Source: Paeniroseomonas aquatica
GTDB taxonomy: Bacteria; Pseudomonadota; Alphaproteobacteria; Acetobacterales; Acetobacteraceae
DNA: 64,000 bases
Direction of reading: 5' to 3'
Assembly (NCBI RefSeq): GCF_030409335.1
Contig: NZ_JAUFPN010000206.1
Coordinates: forward strand, 88,512-152,511
Shown here: in pieces, positions 8,462 to 17,881 of the stretch
Position numbering within the stretch: the first letter of the stretch is position 1
Layout: every line of letters starts with the position of its first letter
The notes under the pieces: model-generated
What the model was told of the DNA's origin: nothing
Database searches by the model: none
The model's input: the letters and a program-made list of their open reading frames with translations, nothing else
Program-made: the position numbers and the translations under genes

Positions 8462-9667
8462 TTACCGCGCGCTGCGCCAGGCGAGGATCGCGCCCATCCC
8501 CGGCAGCAACGCCAGCAGCCCGAAGGCCAGCGCATAGGACCCGGTCAGCGCCACCGCCAGCCCGAACAGCGACGGCCCGACCACCACCCCGGCGAAGGCC
8601 ACCGCCAGCACCCCGCCCGCGGCGTCGCCCGCCTTGCCCGGCGCCGCCAGCCGCGCCGCCTCGGCCAGCAGCAGCCCGTTCCAGCCGGCCGCGCAGGTGC
8701 CGAGTAGACAGAGCAGCGCCACCAGCGGCACCTCGGGCCCGGCCAGCGCCGGCGGCAGCAAGGCCCCGCCGAGGCTGGTCAGCACCCCGATGGCCGCAAG
8801 GGTCTTCATGCCCGAGCGCCACCAATCCGCCACCACGCCCCAGGCGATCCGGGCGCCGATGCCCACCCCCTGGCTGACCGCGGCCACCAGGCCGGCGGCA
8901 ACCGGCGCCCAGCCCGCCTCCTCCACCAGCATGGTGACGGTGCAGGAGCCGAGGGCGAGCTGGAAGCCGGAGAAGGCGGCCGAGATCAGTGCCAGCACGG
9001 GCAGCCCCGGCCGGGTCCTGAGGGCGATCAGCCCGCCGGTGGCCCCGGCGGCGATCGGGAAGCGCGGGTCGCGGTCGCCGTCCCAATGCCGATGGAAGAC
9101 CCCGAAGCCCAGCGCCGCGCCCAGCAGCACCACCCCGACCAGCACCACCGCCGGCCGCCAGCCGAGCGTCCCCGCCAGCCCCGGCAGCAGGGCCCCGGCC
9201 AGCGCCCCGCCGATCGGCACGCCGGTCTGCTTGATGGCGAAGACCCGGTTGCGCCGCGCCGGCGTCGCCAGCCGCGCCAGCACCTGGGACGCCGCCGGAT
9301 TGGTCAGCCCGTAGCCCACCCCGATCAGGAAGGACCCGAGGATCGCCCCGGCCAGCCCGGTCACCATCAGCAGGCAGGCGAGCCCGGCCGCCGCCAGGGC
9401 GAGCTGGGTGCAGCGGGCCGGGCCCAGCCGCCGCAGCACCCCGGCCGAGAGCAGCGAGGTGATCGAGGCCGCCAGGTAGATGCAGGCCACCTGCCAGCCC
9501 AGCCAATGCGGCTGCGCCCCGAGGTCGCGGGCGGCGAAAGGGGCCAGCACCGGCAGCACGAAGACCGTCAGCGTCGCCAGAGACTGGGCCGCGGTGGTCG
9601 CCGCCAAGGCCGTGCCCAGCCCGCCGGCATGCCGGCGGAGAGCGGCTACCGCTTTGGCATCCGGCAC
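8462..9667 (-). CDS. MFS transporter
   Basis: 401 residues with about 12 hydrophobic segments and little else. The start is a GTG at 9667, four bases after the stop of the upstream oxidase gene, so the pair is translationally linked. Seen: a first cytoplasmic loop with GVLRRLGPARC (degenerate MFS signature A), GSFLIGVGYGLTNPAASQVLARLATPARRNRVFAIKQ carrying the motif C region and a cytoplasmic basic patch, and a long central loop (about 190-215). Neighbouring 2-hydroxyacid oxidase and deaminase suggest uptake of an organic acid, but the sequence does not identify the substrate. Pfam MFS_1-type exporters of drugs would look the same. Confidence 0.85.
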   Translation of the reverse strand: MPDAKAVAALRRHAGGLGTALAATTAAQSLATLTVFVLPVLAPFAARDLGAQPHWLGWQVACIYLAASITSLLSAGVLRRLGPARCTQLALAAAGLACLLMVTGLAGAILGSFLIGVGYGLTNPAASQVLARLATPARRNRVFAIKQTGVPIGGALAGALLPGLAGTLGWRPAVVLVGVVLLGAALGFGVFHRHWDGDRDPRFPIAAGATGGLIALRTRPGLPVLALISAAFSGFQLALGSCTVTMLVEEAGWAPVAAGLVAAVSQGVGIGARIAWGVVADWWRSGMKTLAAIGVLTSLGGALLPPALAGPEVPLVALLCLLGTCAAGWNGLLLAEAARLAAPGKAGDAAGGVLAVAFAGVVVGPSLFGLAVALTGSYALAFGLLALLPGMGAILAWRSAR

Positions 9668-9671
9668 GCGG

Positions 9672-10958
9672 TCAGCGAACCCGCCGCAGGTACTCGGCCG
9701 AGAGCTGGCTCAGCTCGGTGATGCCGAGCATGGCCATGTTCCGGTGGATTTCCTCCCAGAGCAGGGTGATGGCATGACGCACCCCGGCTTCCCCGCCCAC
9801 CGCGGCGGCATAGAGGAAGGGCCGGCCGACGAAGACGAAATGCGCCCCCAGCGCCAGCGCCTTCAGCACGTCGGTCCCGCGCCGGATGCCGCAATCGAGG
9901 ATCACCGCCATCCCGCCGGCGACCGCCGCGATCTCCGGCAGCATCCGCAGCGGCGCGATGGCGCCGTCGAGTTGCCGGCCACCGTGGTTGGAGACGATGA
10001 CGCCATCGGCGCCGCAGTCGCGGGCGATCTTCGCATCCTCGGGCGAGAGCAGACCCTTCACCAGCAGCGGCCCCCGCCAGCGTGCCCGGATCAGCGCCAG
10101 ATGCTCCCAGGAGAGCCCGTCCCGCCGGCCGATCTTGCGGATCAGGTTGGCCGAGAGCACCGGCGGGCCGCGGGTCGCGTCCATGTTCTCGAAATGCGGC
10201 ATGCCGTGGTTCTTCAGGGTCCGCAGCGCCGTCCCGAACAGCCAGCGCGGATGGCTGATGCCTTCCCAGGCCAGCCGCAGGTTGGGCTTCAGCGGCAGGC
10301 TATAGCCGTTGCGGACGTTGTTCTCCCGGTTGGCCGAGACCGGCACGTCGGCGGTCAGCACGAAGGTGTCGTAGCCGGCGGCGGCGACGCGGTCGACCAG
10401 CGCCTCGATCCGCGGGGCCTCGCCCGGCAGGTAGGCCTGGTACCAAGCGGTCGGCCCCTCCGCCCGCACCTCCTCCAGGCGGATGAGCGAGGAGGCGCTG
10501 AGGATCATCGGGATGCCCGCTGCCGCCGCCGCCCGGGCGAAGACCAAGTCGCCGCGATAGGCCGACAGCGCCGAGGCCCCCATGGGCGCGATGCCGAAGG
10601 GCGCCGCATACCGTCGACCGAGCAGGGCGGTGCCGGTCTGCCGCGCCGAGACATCCGCCAGCACCCGCGGCACGAAGCCCAGCTCCTGGAAGGCCGCCCG
10701 GTTGTCGCGCAGCGCCGCATCGGTCTCCGCGGCACCGGAGACGAAGCCGTAGAGCATGCGCGGCAGGTGGCGCCGCGCCGCGGCCTCGAAGTCGTCCAGG
10801 GCCAGGAAACGCCGCAGCCCGGGCGGCACCTCCGGGCCGGGCGGCACGGTGGCCACGGAGGCCGCGCTCACCGACCTGGCGCTCACGGGTTGGGCGCTGG
10901 CCTGCTTGTCCTGCAATGCCGGGACGGAGTCGCCCGGGATCTCGCCATCCGGTGGCAT
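9672..10958 (-). CDS. FMN-dependent alpha-hydroxy-acid oxidase/dehydrogenase
   Basis: 428 residues from ATG 10958. Oxidises an L-2-hydroxy acid (lactate, glycolate or mandelate type) to the 2-oxo acid using FMN. Seen: RMLYGFVSGAAETD at 67-80 with the active-site Tyr, FGIAPMG at 121-127 in the FMN-phosphate region, TADVPV at 202-207, KGLLSPEDA at 301-309, and SNHGGRQLD at 323-331 with catalytic base His325 and substrate Arg328. DCGIRRGTDVLKALALGA is the FMN phosphate loop. Odd: about 45 Ala/Ser/Val/Pro-rich residues precede the family's usual N-terminus (LALDDFE), so a later GTG start is possible. Heads an operon with the MFS transporter; it begins 80 bases after the stop of the hypothetical gene upstream on the same strand. 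Confidence 0.9.
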   Translation of the reverse strand: MPPDGEIPGDSVPALQDKQASAQPVSARSVSAASVATVPPGPEVPPGLRRFLALDDFEAAARRHLPRMLYGFVSGAAETDAALRDNRAAFQELGFVPRVLADVSARQTGTALLGRRYAAPFGIAPMGASALSAYRGDLVFARAAAAAGIPMILSASSLIRLEEVRAEGPTAWYQAYLPGEAPRIEALVDRVAAAGYDTFVLTADVPVSANRENNVRNGYSLPLKPNLRLAWEGISHPRWLFGTALRTLKNHGMPHFENMDATRGPPVLSANLIRKIGRRDGLSWEHLALIRARWRGPLLVKGLLSPEDAKIARDCGADGVIVSNHGGRQLDGAIAPLRMLPEIAAVAGGMAVILDCGIRRGTDVLKALALGAHFVFVGRPFLYAAAVGGEAGVRHAITLLWEEIHRNMAMLGITELSQLSAEYLRRVR

Positions 10959-11038
10959 GCCTCGTCTCCATTGCCAGTACTGACCGGGGCGCAGGGTCGG
11001 GCGAAAGCGCCGGCGGGTCAACGCATCGGCGGCACGGG

Positions 11039-12334
11039 TCAGCCGGCCGGGCCGGATCCCGGATCGGCATAGGCGAAGACGATCCCGGTCACCGCGATCG
11101 ACAGCAGCCTGTCGTCGCCGCTGACGCCGTCCTCGGCCGGGCTGCCGCCGGCCAGGGCCTGCAGCCGCAGCACCTGGCATGGGGCGGCGCCGCCGGGTGG
11201 GGTGATCCGCAGCCGGTAGTGGTGCGGACCTTCGGGCGATACCTCCACCAGGCAGGGCTTGGCATCGAAGCTGGCCTCCAGGGCCGGGGCCGGGGCGCCG
11301 TAGAGATGCCCGACCGCCACCTCCACCCAGTCCACCGGGCGCATGGGCGCCGGGTTGCGGACCAGGCCCTGCAGGCTCATCCAGCGGAAGCCGCCCTCCG
11401 CATCCTCCTCGGCGGCATGCCAGCCGAGGTCGAAGCCGGCATCCGATGGCGCCAGCATCGCCTCGCCACCCGCCACCGGCGGCGGGGCTGGCGGCGGGCT
11501 GACGGCACCGGCGATCAAGGCCCGCAGTGCCGCGCCCGCCGTCTCCTCCGGCCCTTCCAGCAGAAGGCGGTCCAGCAGCAGGCTGGCCGCGGCCTCGATG
11601 AAGGCGTCGATCCGGTCCTGCTGCTGCTCCAGCCGGCGGTCGAGCATCGCCTGCAGGCCGGCCAGCGTGGTCTGCCCCGCCTGCTCCAGCCGCAGCACCC
11701 GCGCCTCCAGCGCGGCCAGCGGCTCGGCGCCGGGCAGGGCAGGGGCCCAGGCGAAGCGGGCCAGGGGCGCCTCGGTGCCGGGTGCGTGCAGGGCGATGTC
11801 CAGCCCGCCGCCGTTCAGATCCGCCGGCTCCAGCGCCATGGCGAAGCGGAAGGCGCAGCCGCCCTCGGCCAGCGGCACCGGCCGCTCCACCTGGACCGCC
11901 CGGACGGCGCTGCCGTTGAGGATCGCATGCAGCACCGGCCGCACCAGGCCGTTCCGACGCTCGATCCCGGTGCCGCGCAGCATCCCGGACTCCAGCCGCA
12001 GATCCTCCAGCACCGGTGCCCCCGGGCCAAGCAGGGCCAGCGCCGCCTCGGGCGAGGCGATCGGCCAGGGCGCCGCCAACTCGGGCCCCGCCGCCGCGGC
12101 GGCGATTCGCAGCGAAGCCGGCAGGGGGACGCAGGGCAGCCGGGTGACCGGCAATTCGAGAATGTCCCCTGCCGCCAGCACCCCGGCCAGCGGCAGCCGG
12201 CCGACTTCGATCCCGCGGCACCAGGCCTGCAGCGCCGCGCCCGGCGTGCAATCCCGCAGCGCCCGGAGCCGCAGCCCGCCGGCGCCGGCACCCACCACCA
12301 GGAAGGGAAACTCTGCGAGGGCGGGCCTGTCCAT
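11039..12334 (-). CDS. Unrecognised protein of a glycan-synthesis locus
   Basis: 431 residues from ATG 12334. I do not recognise the family. The composition is soluble, with no signal peptide or membrane helix. A central stretch (about 215-300) is helical with RLEQQQDRIDAFIEAAASLLLDRLLLEG and could be a short coiled coil. Either side is beta-rich, and the C-terminal part (about 320-425) has the spacing of a carbohydrate-binding-like sandwich: WHAAEEDAEGGFRWM, VGHLYGAPAPALEASFD, HHYRLRITPP. It is divergent from a glycosyltransferase gene across 85 bases, so a shared control region and a role in the same surface-glycan pathway are plausible but inferred. Codon use matches the neighbours. Confidence 0.6.
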   Translation of the reverse strand: MDRPALAEFPFLVVGAGAGGLRLRALRDCTPGAALQAWCRGIEVGRLPLAGVLAAGDILELPVTRLPCVPLPASLRIAAAAAGPELAAPWPIASPEAALALLGPGAPVLEDLRLESGMLRGTGIERRNGLVRPVLHAILNGSAVRAVQVERPVPLAEGGCAFRFAMALEPADLNGGGLDIALHAPGTEAPLARFAWAPALPGAEPLAALEARVLRLEQAGQTTLAGLQAMLDRRLEQQQDRIDAFIEAAASLLLDRLLLEGPEETAGAALRALIAGAVSPPPAPPPVAGGEAMLAPSDAGFDLGWHAAEEDAEGGFRWMSLQGLVRNPAPMRPVDWVEVAVGHLYGAPAPALEASFDAKPCLVEVSPEGPHHYRLRITPPGGAAPCQVLRLQALAGGSPAEDGVSGDDRLLSIAVTGIVFAYADPGSGPAG

Positions 12335-12419
12335 CGGGTTCCGCCGCTAGCACGGGCCCGGCCGGCCCAGCAAGCGACCACGCTTGGCGCCACCCGCCGA
12401 ACAGGGGAGATTGCCGGCG

Positions 12420-13832
12420 ATGGATGCCCTGCTGCCCTCGCTGCTGCTCGTCAGCCCGCTGCCGCCGGCGCGGAACGGCATCGCCGACTACGCCGCCGCG
12501 CTGCTGGACGGGCTCGCCCCGCACTACCGCTGCACCGTCGCCTGCGAGGATTGGCTGGCGGCGGCGCCCGGCGCCGCCGTGGTGGACCCTGCCTTGGCGC
12601 ATCGCCTGCCGGAAGCCGGTGGCCGGGTGCTGCACCAGATCGGCAACAACCCGGACCATGGCTTCGTGTTGCGGGCGCTGCGCCACCTGCCCGGTGTCAC
12701 CACCCTGCACGACCCTGGCCTGCTGCACCTGCATGAATCGACGGGCGAGAGCCGGGCGACCATCCTGGCCGGCCTCCGCCATGCTGCACCGGGCATGGCC
12801 GCGACCTTCGGGGCACAGCTGCGCGACCATGGGCTGTCGACGCGCTCCAACCATCTGCTCTTCGACCTGGCGGGGGAGGTGCTGGCGCGCTCCCGCGCCG
12901 TGGTGGTGCATTCCCGCTTCGCCCAGCGCCGCCTGCGGCTGACCCATGGCGAGGCGGCCACTGCCCATGTCGCTGTCATCCCGCACCCGCTGCCGCCCGG
13001 AGAGCCGCCCGCCCGCGGCGCCGCCCGGGCCCGGCTCGGCATCCCGCCCGGGGATTTCCTGCTGGTCACCGCCGGCTTCGCGGCCCGGGCGAAGCGGCTG
13101 GACTGGGTGGCCGCGGCCCTCGCGGCGCTGCCCGGCATCCGCTGGATCCATGCCGGTGGCGCCGATCCGGAGCAGGCGGCGGCCGTGGCGGACCGGGCCA
13201 GGGTCACCGGCCACCTCGACGCCGCCAACTTCGCCGATCACATCGCGGCGGCCGACGTGCTGGTGACCCTGCGCTTCCCGTCGCAGGGTGAAAGCTCCGG
13301 CCCGCTCGCCCGCGGCCTCGCCGCCGGGGTCTGCTGCCTCGTCTCCGATACCGCCGCCTACGCCGAGCTGCCACGCGACGCGGTCATCCACCTGCCGCTG
13401 GCCGGCGGGGCCCGGGCGCTGGCGGCGGCGCTCGCCGGCCTCCTGGCCGATCCGGGAAGGGCCGCGGCCATCGGCGCCGCCGGCCGGCGCCACGCGCTGG
13501 CGGAGATGGCCCTGCCCAGCGTCGCCGCCCGCTACCGCGACGTCATCGAGGCAAGCCGCGACCGGCCGGTGGCGCCCCTCGCCGGCAGCGCCGCGCCGCC
13601 GCCGCTGCTGCGGGCGCGGCCGGAACGGGCCGCCATCGCGCAGGTGCTGGCCGGGCGGCAGGGCGCGTGCCGGCTGCGGCTGGATGTCTCGGAGCTCGCG
13701 GCGCTCGCCGACCTCAGCCTGGCGCCCACGGGCCTGCTGCCCGGCCTGCTGCCGCCGCGGGCCGCGGTCCGGGCGTTGCGGGTGGAACCGGACGGGCTGC
13801 TGCTCGACCTCGACCTGGCCGGGCCCGGTTGA
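12420..13832 (+). CDS. GT4-like glycosyltransferase
   Basis: 470 residues. ATG 12420 is chosen for the AGGGGAGA ribosome-binding site 9 bases upstream. GT-B fold: N-terminal LLLVSPLPPARNGIADYAAALLDGL (the 'PP..nG.a.y' acceptor loop of GT4 enzymes), GNNPDHGFVLRAL, and VTTLHDPGLLHLHE. The C-terminal donor domain has GIPPGDFLLVTAGF (start of the nucleotide-sugar Rossmann fold), VTGHLDAANFADHIAAADVLVTLRFPSQGESSGPLARGLAAGVCCLVSD (the E-x7-E equivalent region) and AYAELPRDA. After about residue 385 there is an extra 85-residue C-terminal segment of unknown role. First gene of a three-gene operon; it overlaps the next by four bases. Confidence 0.85.
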   Translation: MDALLPSLLLVSPLPPARNGIADYAAALLDGLAPHYRCTVACEDWLAAAPGAAVVDPALAHRLPEAGGRVLHQIGNNPDHGFVLRALRHLPGVTTLHDPGLLHLHESTGESRATILAGLRHAAPGMAATFGAQLRDHGLSTRSNHLLFDLAGEVLARSRAVVVHSRFAQRRLRLTHGEAATAHVAVIPHPLPPGEPPARGAARARLGIPPGDFLLVTAGFAARAKRLDWVAAALAALPGIRWIHAGGADPEQAAAVADRARVTGHLDAANFADHIAAADVLVTLRFPSQGESSGPLARGLAAGVCCLVSDTAAYAELPRDAVIHLPLAGGARALAAALAGLLADPGRAAAIGAAGRRHALAEMALPSVAARYRDVIEASRDRPVAPLAGSAAPPPLLRARPERAAIAQVLAGRQGACRLRLDVSELAALADLSLAPTGLLPGLLPPRAAVRALRVEPDGLLLDLDLAGPG

Positions 13833-14716
13833 GCGCGGCGCCCGTCCTGGCAGCCTTGCTGGCGCGCGCCTTCCCGGGGCTGGCCGCGCGCGACCTCAGC
13901 CTGCCCCATGGTCGGCTGCTGCCCTGGCTGCCGGGGACGCGGGCGGGCCTCGCCGCCCCGGTGCCCGCGGCGGAAGCCGCGCTGCTGGCCCGCTTCCGCC
14001 AGGCCGGTCGACCGCTGCTCGGATTGGACCCGGAGGCCGACCTGGCGGCCGATCCGGCCTGGGATGCCGCGCCCGAACGCCTGGCCTGGCGGGAGCGTCC
14101 CGGGCCGGCCGACGGCGCCACGCTGACGCTGCTGCAAGGCGGCTCCGGGGAGATGCCGGCGCACCCCGGCCAGGCGCGGATCATGCTGCTGTTCGGCCGC
14201 AATGCTGCGCCGGAACGGCATGTCCTGCTGCTGGCCGAAGCCCGCCTGGCCGAGGTCTTCGGCCGCCTGCGCGACGCCGCCGCCGGGCTCGCCGGCATCG
14301 GCTGGCAGGTGGGCGGCCGGCTGGTCTCCCCCCGCCTCGCCAGCCTGGGCGCTCTGGCGCCGGAGGGGGCGGTGCGGCGGATGGCGGTGCCGGCGGCCGG
14401 GCTGCCGAGCGACCTGGCGGACCCGGCCACCCTCGGCGGCACCCGGCAGGCGCGGCTGCTGCTCGGCGCCCTGCCGCCGCAGCCCTGGCAGCTCCGGCTC
14501 GGCTTCGCCGGCGCGGCGCCGGGACCGCTGGCATTCTTCCTCGACGGCCGCCGCCACCCGGCCGGCCTGACACAGGCCACGACCTCCGGTGAGGCCGGCG
14601 GCACGCTGTCGGTCCGGCTCGCCGCCCCGACCGGCCAGGCGCAGGTGCTCGGCCTCGCCTGGCCCGGGGCGGCACCCGCCGGGCTGCGCCTGACCCTGCT
14701 GGAGCTCGAGGGATGA
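13829..14716 (+). CDS. Unrecognised protein between two glycosyltransferases
   Basis: 295 residues if translation starts at TTG 13829, which overlaps the preceding stop (TTGA); no ATG or GTG fits better before the conserved-looking part. I do not recognise the family. It is soluble and Ala/Leu/Arg-rich. The C-terminal 110 residues look beta-rich (WQLRLGFAG, PLAFFLDGRRHPAG, GTLSVRLAAP, QVLGLAWPG, LRLTLLELEG) and resemble a glycan-binding sandwich, like the end of the 11039-12334 protein. It overlaps both neighbours by four bases, so all three are translated together. Role in surface glycan assembly is inferred from position only. Confidence 0.55.
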   Translation: MSAAPVLAALLARAFPGLAARDLSLPHGRLLPWLPGTRAGLAAPVPAAEAALLARFRQAGRPLLGLDPEADLAADPAWDAAPERLAWRERPGPADGATLTLLQGGSGEMPAHPGQARIMLLFGRNAAPERHVLLLAEARLAEVFGRLRDAAAGLAGIGWQVGGRLVSPRLASLGALAPEGAVRRMAVPAAGLPSDLADPATLGGTRQARLLLGALPPQPWQLRLGFAGAAPGPLAFFLDGRRHPAGLTQATTSGEAGGTLSVRLAAPTGQAQVLGLAWPGAAPAGLRLTLLELEG

Positions 14717-15837
14717 GGCGCCCGCCCCGCCTGCTGATCGTCTCGCCCATCGCCTCGCATCCGGCCGACCAGGGCAATGCCGCCCGCATCCAGTCCCTCG
14801 GCGGCGCCCTCATGGCGCGCGGCATCGCCTGCGAATTCCTCTGCTTCGCCACCGAGGGGCTGGCCCCGAGCCAGCAGGCCGCCATGGCCGGATTTTGGCA
14901 TGCCCTGCACGTCGAACCGGGGGTGGTTACCGGAGAATCCTCCATGCCGGGCTGCTGGGGTCTCGACGACTGGTGCCCGCCGGCTCTGGTCGAGCGGGTC
15001 GCCGGCCTGCAGCGCGCCCGCCGCTACGACGCGGTGCTGGTGAACTACGTCTGGCTCTCCGCCGCCCTGGCCGGGAGTGGGGGAGCCCTGCGCATCCTCG
15101 ATACCCACGACCTCTTCGGTGGCCGCGACGCGGTGGCCCGCGACCAGGGGCTCGATCCCTCCTGGTTCTTCACCAGCGTCGCGGAAGAGTCCCGCGGCCT
15201 CGACCGGGCCGAGCTGGTGCTCGGCATCCAGGCCGAGGAGGCGGAGGTGCTGCGCCGACGCTGTACGGTGGAGGTTGCGGTGTTCGGCCACATGCCGCCG
15301 CTGCGCTTCCTCGGCGCCCCGGCCCCGGCGCCGGCCATGCCCTTCGGCTACCTTGGCAGCGCCAATCCCTGGAACCTCGCCGCCGTGCGCACCCTGGATG
15401 CCGCCCTGGCGCCAGCGCCGGAGCTGCCCTGGCTACTCGCCGGCCGCATCCTGCGCCGGCAGGACCTGCTGCTCGCCTCGCGCCCGCGGCTGCTGCCGCA
15501 GCTCCCCGATGCCGCCGCCTTCTATGCCCAGGTCGATTGCGTGCTGAACCCGATGGCCGGTGGCACCGGCCTCAAGGTCAAGACGGTCGAGGCGCTGGCC
15601 TTCGGCAACCCGGTGCTCGGCACCCGGGATGCCTTCGCCGGCCTGCCGGCCGAGCATCACGGCCACGCTTGCGCCGATGCCGCCGGGCTGGTCGCCTGCA
15701 TGCGCGAGTTCCTCCGCAGCCCCGCCTTCGCCCGCGAATTGCGCCTGGCGTCCCGCCTGCTGGCCCTGCGCCATGCCGCGGCGGTCACCGCGCAGCAGGA
15801 TGCGCTGGCGGCCCGGCTGCGCGCCGCCGCGGCTTGA
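14713..15837 (+). CDS. Glycosyltransferase, GT4-like (GT-B)
   Basis: 374 residues from ATG 14713, overlapping the previous stop (ATGA). N-terminal acceptor half: LLIVSPIASHPADQGNAARIQSLGGALMARG (typical loop for enzymes starting 'P.. GN..Ri'), and RILDTHDLFGGRD at about 125-137. The C-terminal donor half includes FGYLGSANPWNLAAVRTLD, a Rossmann start seen in 'glycosyltransferase with GSxN.pN' subfamilies. It also has VDCVLNPMAGGTGLKVKTVEALAFGNPVLGT, the GxGxKxK..EA sugar-nucleotide signature. Family role: transfer of a sugar from an NDP-sugar to a growing polysaccharide. The next gene, a hydrolase 53 bases on, may share the transcript. Confidence 0.85.
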   Translation: MRRPPRLLIVSPIASHPADQGNAARIQSLGGALMARGIACEFLCFATEGLAPSQQAAMAGFWHALHVEPGVVTGESSMPGCWGLDDWCPPALVERVAGLQRARRYDAVLVNYVWLSAALAGSGGALRILDTHDLFGGRDAVARDQGLDPSWFFTSVAEESRGLDRAELVLGIQAEEAEVLRRRCTVEVAVFGHMPPLRFLGAPAPAPAMPFGYLGSANPWNLAAVRTLDAALAPAPELPWLLAGRILRRQDLLLASRPRLLPQLPDAAAFYAQVDCVLNPMAGGTGLKVKTVEALAFGNPVLGTRDAFAGLPAEHHGHACADAAGLVACMREFLRSPAFARELRLASRLLALRHAAAVTAQQDALAARLRAAAA

Positions 15838-15890
15838 CGCGGGCGGCTGGCCGGGGCGCAGTCCTTCCCGACCGGCTGAGGGGTGGCACG

Positions 15891-17870
15891 ATGGACGGAT
15901 TGACGCTGCAGGCACGCCTGCCCTTCGCCGAGGGCCAGTCCTTCGGCGCCACCGGCCCCTACGAACTGCTGCTCGGCCGCGCCCGCTACGCGGTCGACCC
16001 GCGGGCGCCGGGCAATGCCCCGATCACCGATCTCGCCCTGGCGCCGCGCGACGCCGACGGGCTGATCCGCTTCGAGGGCGACGTGCAGATCCTGCGCCCG
16101 GTCGACCTCGCCCGCGGCAACCGCCGGCTGTTCTTCGACTGGGGCAACCGCGGCAACAAGCGCTGCCTGCAGTATTTCAACGACGCCCCGGGGTCCAATC
16201 TGCCGCTGGCCGAGGAGCACGCCGGCAACGGCTACCTGATGCGCCGCGGCTACAGCATCGTCTGGGGCGCCTGGCAGGGCGACCTGCTGCCGGGCAACGG
16301 CTGGGTCATCCTGGATGCGCCGGTGGCCATGCGGGACGGCGCCCCGGTCACCGGCACCGTTCGGGCCGAGTTCATCGGCCAGGAGGGCGTGAACACCTTC
16401 CCCCTCGGCGTCTACACCAGCACCTACAGCCATCCCGCGGTCGATGGCCCCGCCACGCTCACCCGCCGCCGCTATCCCTGGGCGCCGCGCGAGGCGGTGC
16501 CGGCCGGCGAATGGCAGTTCGGCCGCCACGAGGCGGGCATGGGGCTCGAAGTCTTCGGCCGCGACTCGATCGTCGCCCCCTCCCGGCGGCACCTGCACAT
16601 GCCCGCCGGCTTCCGCCCCGGCTGGATCTACGAACTGGTCTATACCGCCGAGGCGCCGCGCGTGCTGGGCCTCGGCCATGCCGCGGTGCGCGACCTGGTG
16701 AGCTGGCTGCGGCATGACGCGACAGCGGCCAATCCGCTGCGTGGCGCGGTCGACAAGGCCTATGGCTGGGGCCGCAGCCAGACCGGCCGGACTATCCGCG
16801 ACTTCCTCCATGCCGGCTTCAACGCCGATGCCGCGGGGCGCCGGGTCTTCGACGGGCTGCTGCCGCATGTGGCCGGCGCCGGGCGGCTGTTCATCGGCCG
16901 CTTCGCCAACCTCACCGTCCCCGCCGGGCAGCAATACGAGGATCATGACAATGCCGCCGATGCCTTCCCCTTCAGCTATGCCGAGACCACCGACCACCTG
17001 ACCGGCGCCACCGACGCCATCCTGAAGCGCCCGGCGACCGACCCGCTGGTGATGCACAGCCAGAGCGCCACCGAATACTGGCAGCGCCGCGGCAGCCTGG
17101 TGCACACGACCACGCAGGGCGAGGATCTGCCGCAGCCCGAAGGCGTCCGCATCTACCACTGGTGCAGCAGCCAGCATGCCGCCAATCCGCGGCTGACGAA
17201 GCCCGCCACCGGACCCTTCCTCAATACCGAGAACGTCGTCTGGACCAGCATGCTCTTCCGCGCGCTGCTGGAGGCGATGGACGCCTGGGCGACGGATGGC
17301 ACGCCGCCGCCGCCCTCCGCCATGCCGCGCCGGGCCGATGGCACCGCCGCCACCATGGCGGAATGGCGCGGCCGGTTCCCTGCCATTCCCGGCGTCGCCG
17401 TGCCGCGCGGCCCGAGCGACTTCCCGCTGTACGACTTCGGCCTCGAGGCCGGGGTGCAGACCATCCTGCCGCCGCGCGTCGCCGATGCCGCCGGCTATGC
17501 GGTGCTGGTCCCGGCGGTCGATGCCGATGGCAACGACCTCGGCGGGGTGCGCGCGCCGATGGTGGCGGCGCCGCTGGCGACCTACACCGCCTGGAACCTC
17601 CGCGCCCGCGGCAATGCCGCCGGTGCGCTGCACGAATACACCGGCAGCACCATCCCCTTCGCCGAGACCGAGGCCGAGCGCGATGCCACCGGCGATCCGC
17701 GGCCCTCGGTGCAGGCGCGCTACGGCGATGCTGCCGGCTATGTCGCCGCCATCACCGCGGCGGCGGAGGCCCTCGTCGCCCAGCGCCTGATGCTGGCCGA
17801 GGACCTGCCCCGCGGGGCGCGAGCCGCAGCCCGCTGGCATGCGCCGCGGCACGATGTGGGGCTCGGATGA
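15891..17870 (+). CDS. Large alpha/beta hydrolase-domain protein (Abhydrolase_10-like, PF20091 type)
   Basis: 659 residues from ATG 15891. The whole length fits the poorly characterised 'alpha/beta hydrolase domain' family of 600-700 residues. Markers are FFDWGNRGNK at 81-90, RRGYSIVWGAWQGD at 118-131, and the nucleophile elbow YGWGRSQTGRTIRDFLH with Ser296. A histidine-rich block EDHDNAADAFPFSYAETTDH and QSATEYWQRRGSLVHT follow. No signal peptide is visible, unlike some relatives that are exported. Family function is not established; esterase or lyase-like activity on hydrophobic esters is the usual guess. It is convergent with a tiny membrane-protein gene 11 bases away. Not part of the upstream glycosyltransferase operon by function. 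Confidence 0.78.
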   Translation: MDGLTLQARLPFAEGQSFGATGPYELLLGRARYAVDPRAPGNAPITDLALAPRDADGLIRFEGDVQILRPVDLARGNRRLFFDWGNRGNKRCLQYFNDAPGSNLPLAEEHAGNGYLMRRGYSIVWGAWQGDLLPGNGWVILDAPVAMRDGAPVTGTVRAEFIGQEGVNTFPLGVYTSTYSHPAVDGPATLTRRRYPWAPREAVPAGEWQFGRHEAGMGLEVFGRDSIVAPSRRHLHMPAGFRPGWIYELVYTAEAPRVLGLGHAAVRDLVSWLRHDATAANPLRGAVDKAYGWGRSQTGRTIRDFLHAGFNADAAGRRVFDGLLPHVAGAGRLFIGRFANLTVPAGQQYEDHDNAADAFPFSYAETTDHLTGATDAILKRPATDPLVMHSQSATEYWQRRGSLVHTTTQGEDLPQPEGVRIYHWCSSQHAANPRLTKPATGPFLNTENVVWTSMLFRALLEAMDAWATDGTPPPPSAMPRRADGTAATMAEWRGRFPAIPGVAVPRGPSDFPLYDFGLEAGVQTILPPRVADAAGYAVLVPAVDADGNDLGGVRAPMVAAPLATYTAWNLRARGNAAGALHEYTGSTIPFAETEAERDATGDPRPSVQARYGDAAGYVAAITAAAEALVAQRLMLAEDLPRGARAAARWHAPRHDVGLG

Positions 17871-17881
17871 GGGGCCGTCGT

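Noticed and set aside
10959..13493. Long minus-strand frame joined upstream of the hydroxyacid oxidase
   Set aside because: It runs antisense to a GT4 gene and another hypothetical gene; only the last 428 codons (from 10958) code for a real protein.
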